In this document: in pieces, positions 44,244 through 52,794 of the stretch | Position numbering within the stretch: the stretch's first letter is position 1 | Layout: every line of letters starts with the position of its first letter | From: DSXH01 sp020724325 | Lineage (GTDB): Bacteria > Bacteroidota > Ignavibacteria > Ignavibacteriales > Melioribacteraceae | Direction: 5' to 3' | DNA length: 64,000 nucleotides | Assembly: GCA_040756515.1 (NCBI GenBank) | Contig: JBFLYW010000011.1 | Coordinates: 34,983 to 98,982, forward strand | The notes under the pieces: model-generated | What the model was told of the DNA's origin: nothing | Database searches by the model: none | Seen by the model: only the letters and a program-made list of their open reading frames with translations | Program-made: the position numbers and the translations under genes

Positions 44244-45278
44244 ATGAACGGCAAAACAATTCTAATTACCGGCGGAACGGGTTCTTTCGGCAAAAAGTTT
44301 GTTGAGACTGTCCTTAAAAAATATAATCCGAAAAAAATTATTATTTACAGCCGCGATGAATTAAAGCAATTCGAAATGCAAAACGAATCAATTTACAATA
44401 AAGATGGTGTTTTAATGCGCTATTTTATTGGAGATGTTAGAGATGAAAAACGTCTTGTAAGAGCAATGGAAGGCGTTGATATTGTTATTCATGCTGCTGC
44501 TCTTAAGCAGGTTCCTGCAGCCGAGTATAATCCGTTTGAAGCTGTTAAAACAAATATTATCGGCGGTCAGAATGTAATTGATGCTTGCTTTGAATGCGGC
44601 GTGAAAAAAGTTATTGCCTTAAGCACTGACAAAGCCGCTGCTCCTATAAATTTATATGGAGCGACAAAACTAACATCTGATAAGTTATTCATTGCCGCTA
44701 ATAATTACAGAGGGACGCGCGATATAAAATTTTCTGTCGTTCGATACGGCAATGTTATGGGAAGCCGCGGTTCGGTTATTCCCTTTTTCGTAGAAAAGAA
44801 AAAAAGCGGCGTACTTCCTATTACTGATGAAAGGATGACGCGCTTTAATATTACTTTGCAGGAAGGTGTAAATTTTGTTCTCTCCTGCCTCGAAAAAATG
44901 TGGGGCGGCGAATTGTTTGTCCCCAAAATTCCTTCGTTCAAAGTAACCGACATAGCAAAAGCCGTTGCGCCAGAATGTAAAATTGAATTAGTTGGAATTC
45001 GCCCGGGCGAAAAAATACACGAGGAAATGATAACCGAAGCTGACGCACTGAATACCGTTGAATTCGAAAAATATTTTGTAATTCTCCCTTCGGTTCAGCT
45101 TGGCGATAACCCCGAACTTAAGTTATGGGATACAGAAAAATTTAGAACAACAAGTAATTCCAAAGAAGGCAAGTTTTGCGAATTCGGATTTAAGTATAAT
45201 AGCGGAACAAATCATTGGTTTCTTTCGGTTGAGGAATTGAAAGAGTTGATTAAAAATAACGTGATTAGTGATTTGTGA
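44244..45278 (+). CDS. pseB: UDP-N-acetylglucosamine 4,6-dehydratase (inverting), PseB
   Basis: The 344-residue enzyme has the nucleotide-binding TGGTGSFGKKF, the ALSTDKAAAP region and the catalytic YGATK. It carries out the first step of CMP-pseudaminic acid synthesis: dehydration and C5 epimerisation of UDP-GlcNAc. Length is normal. The next enzymes of the pathway follow in order, which makes the assignment firm. Confidence 0.93.
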   Translation: MNGKTILITGGTGSFGKKFVETVLKKYNPKKIIIYSRDELKQFEMQNESIYNKDGVLMRYFIGDVRDEKRLVRAMEGVDIVIHAAALKQVPAAEYNPFEAVKTNIIGGQNVIDACFECGVKKVIALSTDKAAAPINLYGATKLTSDKLFIAANNYRGTRDIKFSVVRYGNVMGSRGSVIPFFVEKKKSGVLPITDERMTRFNITLQEGVNFVLSCLEKMWGGELFVPKIPSFKVTDIAKAVAPECKIELVGIRPGEKIHEEMITEADALNTVEFEKYFVILPSVQLGDNPELKLWDTEKFRTTSNSKEGKFCEFGFKYNSGTNHWFLSVEELKELIKNNVISDL

Positions 45279-45349
45279 TCGATAATTTGTTGCTGGTGTT
45301 CTGGTTATTGATGCTCCGGTTATCTGGCGTGTAGTAAAAATTGTGAGAT

Positions 45350-45715
45350 ATGAAAAATAAAATAAAATCTTTTGAGGATTTAGAAATACTGAGACTATCG
45401 CATTCGTTTGTGTTGGAGGTTTGTAAAATTATAAAATCATTTCCAAAAACTGAAAATTATATTCTTACAGAGCAGATAATTAGAACAGCACATTCTATTC
45501 CAGCAAATATTGCCGGGTGCATGAAAAGATTTTCTACAAAAGAACTCACACGGTTTTTAGTTTTCGCCAGAAGTTCAGTCCAAGAAATTAAGTACCATTT
45601 AATTCTTGCTAATAATTTAGGCTATATTGACACGAACACTTTTGAAAACTTTAACAACAACTACACACTTTTAGGAAAAAAGATTAATTCATTAATCTCA
45701 TCAATCAAATTCTAA
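45350..45715 (+). CDS. Four-helix bundle protein (23S rRNA intervening-sequence type)
   Basis: The 121-residue protein has the family pattern: FEDLEILRLSHSFVLEVC, an RTAHSIPANIAGC-like core and a C-terminal LGKKINSLISSI. Originally named from proteins encoded in 23S rRNA intervening sequences, the family is common near polysaccharide loci in Bacteroidetes. Role unknown. It sits between pseB and pseC; its stop overlaps the pseC start (TAATG at 45713-45717). Confidence 0.88.
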   Translation: MKNKIKSFEDLEILRLSHSFVLEVCKIIKSFPKTENYILTEQIIRTAHSIPANIAGCMKRFSTKELTRFLVFARSSVQEIKYHLILANNLGYIDTNTFENFNNNYTLLGKKINSLISSIKF

Positions 45716-46980
45716 TGAAAAAGAAAAAATCAAATATTTCACCCCGATCAGCTTATAATCGACATCCGGCAACTGATAATCAGAAACCCAATTACCAATC
45801 ACAAACCGCTAAAATTTATTATTATGGTAAGCAAACAATAGATAGTTCCGATATAAAAAGCGTTGCTAAGATTCTACCTTCTCAATTCATTACACAGGGT
45901 CCGGTATCCCAACACTTTGAAAATGAATTATGCAATTACTTTGGCTCCAAATATGCTTCGGCAGCTGCTAATGGAACAGCAGCGCTTCATTTAATTGCGC
46001 TTGGACTTGATTGGAAAAGGGACGATGTAGTAATAACTTCCCCTATTACATTCCTTGCCAGCGCAAACTGCGCAATATTTGTAGGTGCGCGCATTGATTT
46101 TGCAGATATTGAAAGTAAATCATACACAATTGATCCTAACAAACTTGAGGATAAATTAAAATATTATTCCCGCATTGGTAAAAAAGTTAAAGCTGTTGTT
46201 GCTGTTGATTTTGCCGGTCATCCTTGCGACTGGGATTCCTTAGCATCACTTAAGAAAAAGTATGACTTTCAATTGGTAAATGATTTCTGTCATGCACTTG
46301 GTGCTGAATACAACCAGGACATTCATTACGCAGTTAAATATGCCGATGCAGTTAATCTAAGCTTTCACCCGGTTAAACACATCACTACCGGCGAAGGCGG
46401 CGCTGTCTTAACCAACAACCCCGAACTTGACAAACGAATAAAAATTTTACGCACTCATGGAATGACTAAAGACGAATCATTACTAGAAAAGAACGATGGT
46501 CCATGGTACTACGAAATGCACGAGGTAGGTTATAACTATAGAATTACGGATTTTCAATGCGCACTTGGTATTAGTCAGCTTAAAAAACTTAATAAGTTTC
46601 TCAAGAAGAGACGTGAGATTGCCAAATATTATAACCAAGCGTTTGGAGAGAGGAGTGAATTTATTATTCCTTCAGTTTCCCAAAATGTAAAGCATGCTTA
46701 TCATCTATATCCGCTTCAAGTAAAATTTGACGGGTTAAAGGTTGACAAAAAAGAATATTATTACCGCCTTAAAGAACTTGGTGTTGTTTTCCAGGTTCAT
46801 TATATACCTGTTCATTTACAGCCTTATTACAGAAAAAATTTTGGCTTCAAACCGGGCGACTTTCCTTTAGCAGAAAAATTCTATGAACAGGAAATTTCAA
46901 TCCCGATCTATCCTACTTTAACAAAAAAAGATCTCGCAGTAATTTCCAAATCTATTATTAAAGCTCTTTTAACGAAATGA
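45715..46980 (+). CDS. pseC: UDP-sugar 4-aminotransferase, PseC
   Basis: The 421-residue PLP enzyme of the DegT/DnrJ family has AAANGTAALHL, the PLP-lysine region NLSFHPVKHITTGEGG (Lys221) and a late YRITDFQCALGISQL. It aminates the 4-keto sugar made by PseB. The first 33 residues are not part of the family; they resemble a translated intergenic repeat (SPRSAYNRHPATDNQKPNY), so the gene seems to have captured non-coding DNA upstream. No later start codon is available before the domain. Confidence 0.93.
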   Translation: MKKKKSNISPRSAYNRHPATDNQKPNYQSQTAKIYYYGKQTIDSSDIKSVAKILPSQFITQGPVSQHFENELCNYFGSKYASAAANGTAALHLIALGLDWKRDDVVITSPITFLASANCAIFVGARIDFADIESKSYTIDPNKLEDKLKYYSRIGKKVKAVVAVDFAGHPCDWDSLASLKKKYDFQLVNDFCHALGAEYNQDIHYAVKYADAVNLSFHPVKHITTGEGGAVLTNNPELDKRIKILRTHGMTKDESLLEKNDGPWYYEMHEVGYNYRITDFQCALGISQLKKLNKFLKKRREIAKYYNQAFGERSEFIIPSVSQNVKHAYHLYPLQVKFDGLKVDKKEYYYRLKELGVVFQVHYIPVHLQPYYRKNFGFKPGDFPLAEKFYEQEISIPIYPTLTKKDLAVISKSIIKALLTK

Positions 46981-48440
46981 AAGTTTCGATTATTACTGAA
47001 GGACTTGAAAACATTGGTCATGGTCACATTACCAGATGCCTCTCATTGTATGAGGCGTTTGCAGAACGGAATATTTATCCAACCATTTATGTAAATGGAG
47101 ACAAACACGCACAGCTGCTTCTTACTAACTGCCGGTATAAAACAATAGATTGGCTCACACATCCGGCTAAGCTTATTGCTTACATCAACAACAGTGATAT
47201 TATTATTGTTGATTCCTACCTTGCCGGCAAGGAGTATTACAATAATTTTATTAAGCTGTCCCGGCATTCTCTTTTTGTTGATGATAATTTACGCCTCGAT
47301 TACCCCGAAGGAAATATTTTAAACGGTACTATTAATTCAGAAAACTTTCCGTATAAAAAAACGAATAATAATTTTCTTCTGGGCGCTAAATATATTCCTG
47401 TTAGAAAAGAATTCTGGAACATTCCCCAGCGCAAGTTTAACAAAAATATTCAATCTATATTAATTACGTTTGGCGGTCAGGATATTAGAAATTTAACTCC
47501 AGATATTCTTAAAAACATGATTGATCTTTATCCCGATGTTATTAAGAATGTTGTTGTAGGAAGCGGATTTAAGTGTGTTGATAAGATTAAAAAATTAGAT
47601 AATCGAAATGTAGTGTTCCATTATTCTCCCGATGCAGTAAAAATGAAAGAACTTATGATTTCAAGCGATGTTGCAATTACAGCTGCCGGACAAACCCTTT
47701 ATGAACTCGCAGTTACGGGAACTCCTACAATTGCAGTTGCTGTTGTTGAAAATCAGTTGAACAATATTCGCGAATGGAAGAAGAAAGGATTTTTACTAGA
47801 TGCAATTCAGCATAACGATCGATTTTATCTCCGGAAGATTAATGAACACTTAAGTAAAATGATAAACATTTCTACCAGAAAAAAATTAAGTATAATTGGC
47901 AGAGACAATGTTGACGGGCAGGGGCCAAGAAGGGTTGTAAGTTACTTAATAGATAAAACATGCCATGAGTCAGGGTTTTATTTTCGCAAAGCTGTTGAAA
48001 CCGATTCCGATCAGGTTTACAAACTTTCAAATGACCCTTCTGTTAGACAAAACTCAATCAACACACGACCAATTGAATTGGAAGACCACCAAAATTGGTT
48101 TGCTGATAAAATCCTGGACGACAATTATGTTTTCTATCTGGTCTTTGACAAGAAAGATAATTTTATCGGGCAGATACGGTTTGAACTAAGTATTGATTCT
48201 GCGGTTACTTCTATTAGTATTTCCGGTGAGTTTAGAGGCAAAGGATTATCAAAAAAAATTATTCAAACGGGTTGTTCAAAAATTTTTTCCGAACATCATC
48301 AGATTAAAAAAATTATTGCTTATATCCGTCCGGAAAACCATGTTTCGATAAACAGTTTTACTTCTTCCGGATTTGTGCTTGAGAGCGATGAATTAATTAA
48401 CGGACACATCTTTTTAAAATATTTTCTGAACAGAACGTAA
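46977..48440 (+). CDS. Fused UDP-sugar hydrolase/GNAT acetyltransferase, PseG-PseH
   Basis: Residues 1 to about 325 are PseG: a GT-B-type hydrolase with His17 in NIGHGHITRC and AAGQTLYELAVTGTP in the second domain. Residues about 332-487 are a GNAT acetyltransferase (FRKAVETDSDQVYKLSNDPS, SGEFRGKGLSKKII) matching PseH. In most species these are separate proteins: PseH acetylates the 4-amino group, then PseG removes UDP. The start overlaps the pseC stop (ATGA at 46977). Confidence 0.92.
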   Translation: MKVSIITEGLENIGHGHITRCLSLYEAFAERNIYPTIYVNGDKHAQLLLTNCRYKTIDWLTHPAKLIAYINNSDIIIVDSYLAGKEYYNNFIKLSRHSLFVDDNLRLDYPEGNILNGTINSENFPYKKTNNNFLLGAKYIPVRKEFWNIPQRKFNKNIQSILITFGGQDIRNLTPDILKNMIDLYPDVIKNVVVGSGFKCVDKIKKLDNRNVVFHYSPDAVKMKELMISSDVAITAAGQTLYELAVTGTPTIAVAVVENQLNNIREWKKKGFLLDAIQHNDRFYLRKINEHLSKMINISTRKKLSIIGRDNVDGQGPRRVVSYLIDKTCHESGFYFRKAVETDSDQVYKLSNDPSVRQNSINTRPIELEDHQNWFADKILDDNYVFYLVFDKKDNFIGQIRFELSIDSAVTSISISGEFRGKGLSKKIIQTGCSKIFSEHHQIKKIIAYIRPENHVSINSFTSSGFVLESDELINGHIFLKYFLNRT

Positions 48441-48442
48441 CA

Positions 48443-49489
48443 ATGAAAATGAGAATTGGAAACATCGAAATTGGAGAAAGCAACAGAGTCTTTATAATTG
48501 CCGAACTCTCTGCCAACCATAATCAGCAATTTGATATTGCCGTTGAATCGATTAAAGCAATTAAGAATTGCGGCGCCGATGCTGTAAAACTTCAGACTTA
48601 CACTCCCGATACTCTTACAATAAATAGTAACAAAGACTACTTCAAGATTCAGCAAGGAACAATCTGGGATGGAACTACACTCTACAAACTTTATCAACAA
48701 GCATACACTCCGTGGGAATGGCAGCCGAAACTAAAAAAAATTGCAGAAGACCTCGGGTTAATTTGCTTCTCTTCCCCATTCGATAATTCTGCTGTTGACT
48801 TTTTGGAGCAGATGAATGTTCCTGCTTACAAAATTGCCTCGTTTGAAATTGTAGACATTCCATTAATTGAATACGCAGCTTCAAAACAAAAACCGATGAT
48901 AATCTCAACCGGAATTGCGACACAACAAGAGATCAGGGAAGCAATTGATGCTTGTAATAGAATGGGTAATAATCAGATCGCATTATTAAAATGCACTTCG
49001 GAATATCCTGCTAAGATTGAAGATGCTAACCTGAATACGATTCCATACTTGCAAAAAGAATTTAATACAATAGTTGGACTTTCAGATCATACAATCGGAA
49101 CAACCGTTCCTGTTGCGGCAGCTGCTCTCGGAGCTAGAATAATTGAAAAGCATTTTATACTCGATAAAAAAATTGGCGGCCCGGATTCCTCATTTTCTCT
49201 TGAGCCGGATCAATTTAAAATAATGGTAGATGAAATCAGATCTGTTGAGTTAGCACTTGGGAATTATTCATTCAATCAAACCGAAAAAATTAAAAAGAGC
49301 CGAACTTTTGCACGTTCTCTTTTTGTAACAGAAGACGTTAAGCAAGGCGAAATTTTTTCTGAAAAGAACATCCGCTCCATTCGTCCCTCTAACGGATTAT
49401 CACCAAAATATTTTCCGGATATTATCGGAAAAAAAGCAAAAGTTGATATTGAAAAGGGAACTCCATTAAGCTGGGACTTAATTGAATAA
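48443..49489 (+). CDS. pseI: Pseudaminic acid synthase, PseI (NeuB family)
   Basis: The 348-residue enzyme has an N-terminal TIM barrel (IIAELSANHNQQFDIAVE, KLQTYTPDTLT, SDHTIGT) and a C-terminal antifreeze/SAF domain (about 285-348, RSLFVTEDVKQGE). It condenses the 6-deoxy-altro sugar with phosphoenolpyruvate to pseudaminic acid. NeuB and LegI are close relatives; the flanking PseB, PseC and PseG decide for PseI. Confidence 0.93.
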   Translation: MKMRIGNIEIGESNRVFIIAELSANHNQQFDIAVESIKAIKNCGADAVKLQTYTPDTLTINSNKDYFKIQQGTIWDGTTLYKLYQQAYTPWEWQPKLKKIAEDLGLICFSSPFDNSAVDFLEQMNVPAYKIASFEIVDIPLIEYAASKQKPMIISTGIATQQEIREAIDACNRMGNNQIALLKCTSEYPAKIEDANLNTIPYLQKEFNTIVGLSDHTIGTTVPVAAAALGARIIEKHFILDKKIGGPDSSFSLEPDQFKIMVDEIRSVELALGNYSFNQTEKIKKSRTFARSLFVTEDVKQGEIFSEKNIRSIRPSNGLSPKYFPDIIGKKAKVDIEKGTPLSWDLIE

Positions 49490-50228
49490 CGAAACCAAAT
49501 CTAAAGTTGCAATTGTTCAGGCACGTTACGGCTCAACGCGTCTTAGAGGAAAAATATTCAAAAATCTTTCTGGCAAGCCGATGTTGTGGCATGTGTTGAA
49601 CCGGATTTCTTATTCCAAACTAATTGATAAAGTTGTAGTTGCTACAACAACCGACCCGTTAGACAATAAGACAGAAGATTTTTGTAAAGAAAATAAAATT
49701 GGTTTTTACCGTGGAAGCATTGATGATGTTTTAACAAGATATTACGAAGCTGCTATGCAATTCGAAGCTGAGATTATTATTAGAATAACATCGGATTGCC
49801 CGCTGGTTGATCCTGTAATAGTTGATAAAATGTTGAACGAATTCATCAATAACCCTAACAGCTGTGATTATTTGAGTAACATTGTAAAACGAACTTTTCC
49901 GCGCGGACTTGATACCGAAATATTTTCTTTCGATGCTCTTGAGAAAGCATTCGCAGAAGCTGAAACCGGTTCTGAAAGAGAACATGTTACTCAATACATT
50001 TACTCTCATCCGAACCTGTTCACAATTAAAAATTACGCGAACGATGTTGATTATTCGTTTTATCGCTGGACTGTTGATACTGAAGAAGATTTTAAGTTGA
50101 TAGAAGAGATTTACAATTCTTTATACACGTCCGGGGAATTATTTTTGTTTGATGATGTTCTTAGATTAATGCAAAAGAATCCATCTTTAATAAATATTAA
50201 TAAGAATGTAAAACAAAAACCGGCATAA
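49482..50228 (+). CDS. pseF: Pseudaminate cytidylyltransferase-like protein, PseF/SpsF family
   Basis: The 248-residue protein has the CMP-sugar synthetase opening AIVQARYGSTRLRGKIF and TSDCPLVDPVIVD, matching SpsF/PseF. It would activate pseudaminic acid with CTP, the last synthesis step. The TTG start overlaps the pseI stop by eight bases. Activity is inferred from family and position. Confidence 0.87.
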   Translation: MNNETKSKVAIVQARYGSTRLRGKIFKNLSGKPMLWHVLNRISYSKLIDKVVVATTTDPLDNKTEDFCKENKIGFYRGSIDDVLTRYYEAAMQFEAEIIIRITSDCPLVDPVIVDKMLNEFINNPNSCDYLSNIVKRTFPRGLDTEIFSFDALEKAFAEAETGSEREHVTQYIYSHPNLFTIKNYANDVDYSFYRWTVDTEEDFKLIEEIYNSLYTSGELFLFDDVLRLMQKNPSLININKNVKQKPA

Positions 50229-50258
50229 TTTTTTTACTTCCATTAATTTGGAGATTAA

Positions 50259-51218
50259 ATGAAAAGAAGAAATTTTATAAAAACCGGTGTTGTTGCTGGA
50301 AGTGGAATATTACTTGGACATCTGCCTTCTCAAATCACTTTTTCTAAATCCACAACAAGTATCAGTAATCCAATTGTTGTTTCTACATGGGAGCCAAACT
50401 TAAAATCTAATGCACGTGCTATGGAAGTTCTATTAAGCGGAAAAAATTCGCTTGATGCAATAGAGCAGGGCATTAGGGTAACCGAAGCAGACCCGAATGA
50501 TACGTCTGTTGGATACGGAGGTTTTCCTGATGCCGATGGAATAGTAACTCTTGATGCTTCCATAATGGATTGGAAAGGAAATGCCGGCTCCGTTGCATTT
50601 CTGCAAAATATTATGCATCCAATTTCTGTTGCGCGGTTAGTAATGGAAAAAACTAAACATGTTATGCTTGCCGGCGAAGGAGCAAAAAAGTTTGCGCTTA
50701 CAAACGGGTTTAAAGAGGAAAACCTTCTTACAGAAAATGCAAAAAAAGCATGGCTTGAATGGAAACAAAAGAATAATAAAGTTGATAATCATGATACTAT
50801 TGGAATGATGGCAATTGATAGCAGCAACAATTTAAGCGGCGGCGTATCTACAAGCGGAATGGCATTCAAGTTACACGGTCGTGTAGGCGATTCACCGATT
50901 ATTGGCGCTGCAATGTTTGTCGATAATCAGATTGGCGGCGCTGTATCTACCGGAAACGGCGAGTATGTTATGAGAACTCTTGGTAGTTTTTTAATTGTTG
51001 AAAAAATGAGAGAAGGATTCTCTCCTCAAAAAGCATGTGAATTTGCTGTTGAGAGAATCTTTAATAAACATACCAACTTAAATGACGTTAATGTTTGTTA
51101 TATAGCTCTTTCTAAGTCAGGTGAGGTCGGTGCATTTTCACTTAAGAAAGGATTTACTTATTGCGTTACTACTCCGCAATCAAATAAGTCTTTCAATAGC
51201 AATTATTTGATTAAGTGA
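50259..51218 (+). CDS. Glycosylasparaginase-like Ntn hydrolase with Tat-type signal
   Basis: The 319-residue protein has a twin-arginine-like start (KRRNFIKTGVVAGSG) and the self-cleaving NHDTIGMMAID, where Thr180 would become the nucleophile after autoproteolysis. It cleaves the bond between asparagine and N-acetylglucosamine in glycopeptides. It follows pseF by 30 bases and may be co-transcribed. A link to glycoprotein turnover is inferred. Confidence 0.88.
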   Translation: MKRRNFIKTGVVAGSGILLGHLPSQITFSKSTTSISNPIVVSTWEPNLKSNARAMEVLLSGKNSLDAIEQGIRVTEADPNDTSVGYGGFPDADGIVTLDASIMDWKGNAGSVAFLQNIMHPISVARLVMEKTKHVMLAGEGAKKFALTNGFKEENLLTENAKKAWLEWKQKNNKVDNHDTIGMMAIDSSNNLSGGVSTSGMAFKLHGRVGDSPIIGAAMFVDNQIGGAVSTGNGEYVMRTLGSFLIVEKMREGFSPQKACEFAVERIFNKHTNLNDVNVCYIALSKSGEVGAFSLKKGFTYCVTTPQSNKSFNSNYLIK

Positions 51219-51388
51219 TTTGATCAGTTTCTCATCTTCTAACAATCAGAATAATTTAGTTTGATTTTTTTCACATAGTAAAGTGGAGCGCTAAACAGAA
51301 AATTGTAAATCTTTTATAGGATTTTGTAAAGAATTGATAGTGGAATCAGAATGTCATCTTTAAAGATATAAGGCGATCTTCAACAAAA

Positions 51389-52465
51389 TTAAAATGAGCC
51401 TTTAAGTTTTTCAGCTCTATCTGCAATTTTAAGTTTTTCTACAAGTTCGTCCAGTTTCCCTTCCATAATATCCAATAAATTATAGAGAGTAAGATCAATT
51501 CTATGATCTGTAACTCTGTTTTGCGGAAAATTATAAGTACGGATTTTCTCGCTTCTATCTCCGCTTTTTACCATCGATTTACGCTGTTGTGCAATTTCTT
51601 TATTCTGTTCCTGTATTTTCATGTCATACAATCTTGCTTTTAAAACTTTCATTGCCTTCTGACGGTTCTTTAATTGCGAGCGTTCATCCTGGCATTGTAC
51701 AACAAGTCCTGTTGGTATGTGTGTTATTCTAATTGCTGTTTCAACTTTATTAACGTTCTGACCGCCGGCTCCGCCGCTTCTGTACACATCAATTCTAAGA
51801 TCACCCGGATTGATCTCTACTTCAACGTCTTCAACCTCCGGTAAAACGGCAACAGATGCGGCAGAAGTGTGAACTCTTCCGTTTGCCTCGGTTACCGGCA
51901 CACGCTGAACGCGGTGGACACCGCTTTCAAATTTAAGATCGCCGTACACACCTGCTCCAATTAAACTAAAGACGGCTTCTTTAATTCCTCCTAATCCGCC
52001 AGTATCGCTTATGTCAATTACTTCTCTTTTCCAACCTCGCAAATCGGCATATCGCGAATACATTCTGTAAAGATCGGCTGCAAATAGTCCGGCTTCTTCA
52101 CCGCCGGTTCCTGCACGAACTTCAACTATTACACTCTTATCATCATCCGGATCCTTGGGTATTAAAAGAAATTTTATTCTCTCTTCAAGATTTACAAGCT
52201 TTTCTTTCAACTCGACCAATTCATTATCGGCTAGTTCAACTAACTCTTTTTCATCCGAAGTATTTATTATCTCTTTATTCCCTTCTATATTTTTAAGCAA
52301 GGAATCGTATTCATTAAACGTTTCAACAATATCAATCAGCGGCATTCTCTCTTTGCCAAGAGCTATATATTTTGAATGGTCTGAAATAATAGCAGGGTCT
52401 GAGAGCTGTTCATTAATTTTATCGTACTTCTCCTTTATCGCTTTGAGTTTTTTGTAGAGGTCCAT
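51389..52465 (-). CDS. prfA: Peptide chain release factor 1
   Basis: The ATG at 52465 (MDLYKKLKAIKEKYDKI) gives 358 residues, the normal RF1 length. A longer frame from 52567 adds 34 residues foreign to the family. The catalytic GGQ is in SGGAGGQNVNKVE with Gln at about 236. The anticodon-recognition region is in the middle. It ends translation at UAA and UAG. No prmC gene follows it, unlike the common prfA-prmC order. Confidence 0.96.
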   Translation of the reverse strand: MDLYKKLKAIKEKYDKINEQLSDPAIISDHSKYIALGKERMPLIDIVETFNEYDSLLKNIEGNKEIINTSDEKELVELADNELVELKEKLVNLEERIKFLLIPKDPDDDKSVIVEVRAGTGGEEAGLFAADLYRMYSRYADLRGWKREVIDISDTGGLGGIKEAVFSLIGAGVYGDLKFESGVHRVQRVPVTEANGRVHTSAASVAVLPEVEDVEVEINPGDLRIDVYRSGGAGGQNVNKVETAIRITHIPTGLVVQCQDERSQLKNRQKAMKVLKARLYDMKIQEQNKEIAQQRKSMVKSGDRSEKIRTYNFPQNRVTDHRIDLTLYNLLDIMEGKLDELVEKLKIADRAEKLKGSF

Positions 52466-52560
52466 AATTGCTTTATCATTCCCATTAATACTATTAAAAA
52501 ACGGGCAAAATATACGAAAGTTTAAGGTAAGATAACTGATGTTACGCAACGAGTGATTAT

Positions 52561-52736
52561 TTGCCACTAATTACACGAATTTTCACAAATGATTCTAGAG
52601 TCATTTAGTGCCTTGGTGACTTGGTGATTTGGTGATTTTGTGGCTGCAAATTCTTTTATAATTGTTCATTACAAAAAATAAAGCTGTCCCTTTCTAACTT
52701 ACTTTTTGCCACTAATTGCACGAATTTTCACAAATG
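52561..52736 (+). repeat. Pair of 31-base direct repeats upstream of prfA
   Basis: A sequence beginning TTGCCACTAATTACACGAAT occurs at 52561-52591 and again at 52706-52736 with one change (A to G). Between them lies a low-complexity run of GGTGACTTGGTGATTTGG. This gap (52466-52794) holds no gene. Confidence 0.75.
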
Positions 52737-52794
52737 GTTTTAGAATTATTGTGGCTAAGGATTTTTAAGCGCATGTACAGCATCAGTAAGATAA

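Noticed and set aside
52466..52567. Extended N-terminus for release factor 1
   Set aside because: The 34 added residues are foreign to RF1, and the internal ATG at 52465 gives the normal length.
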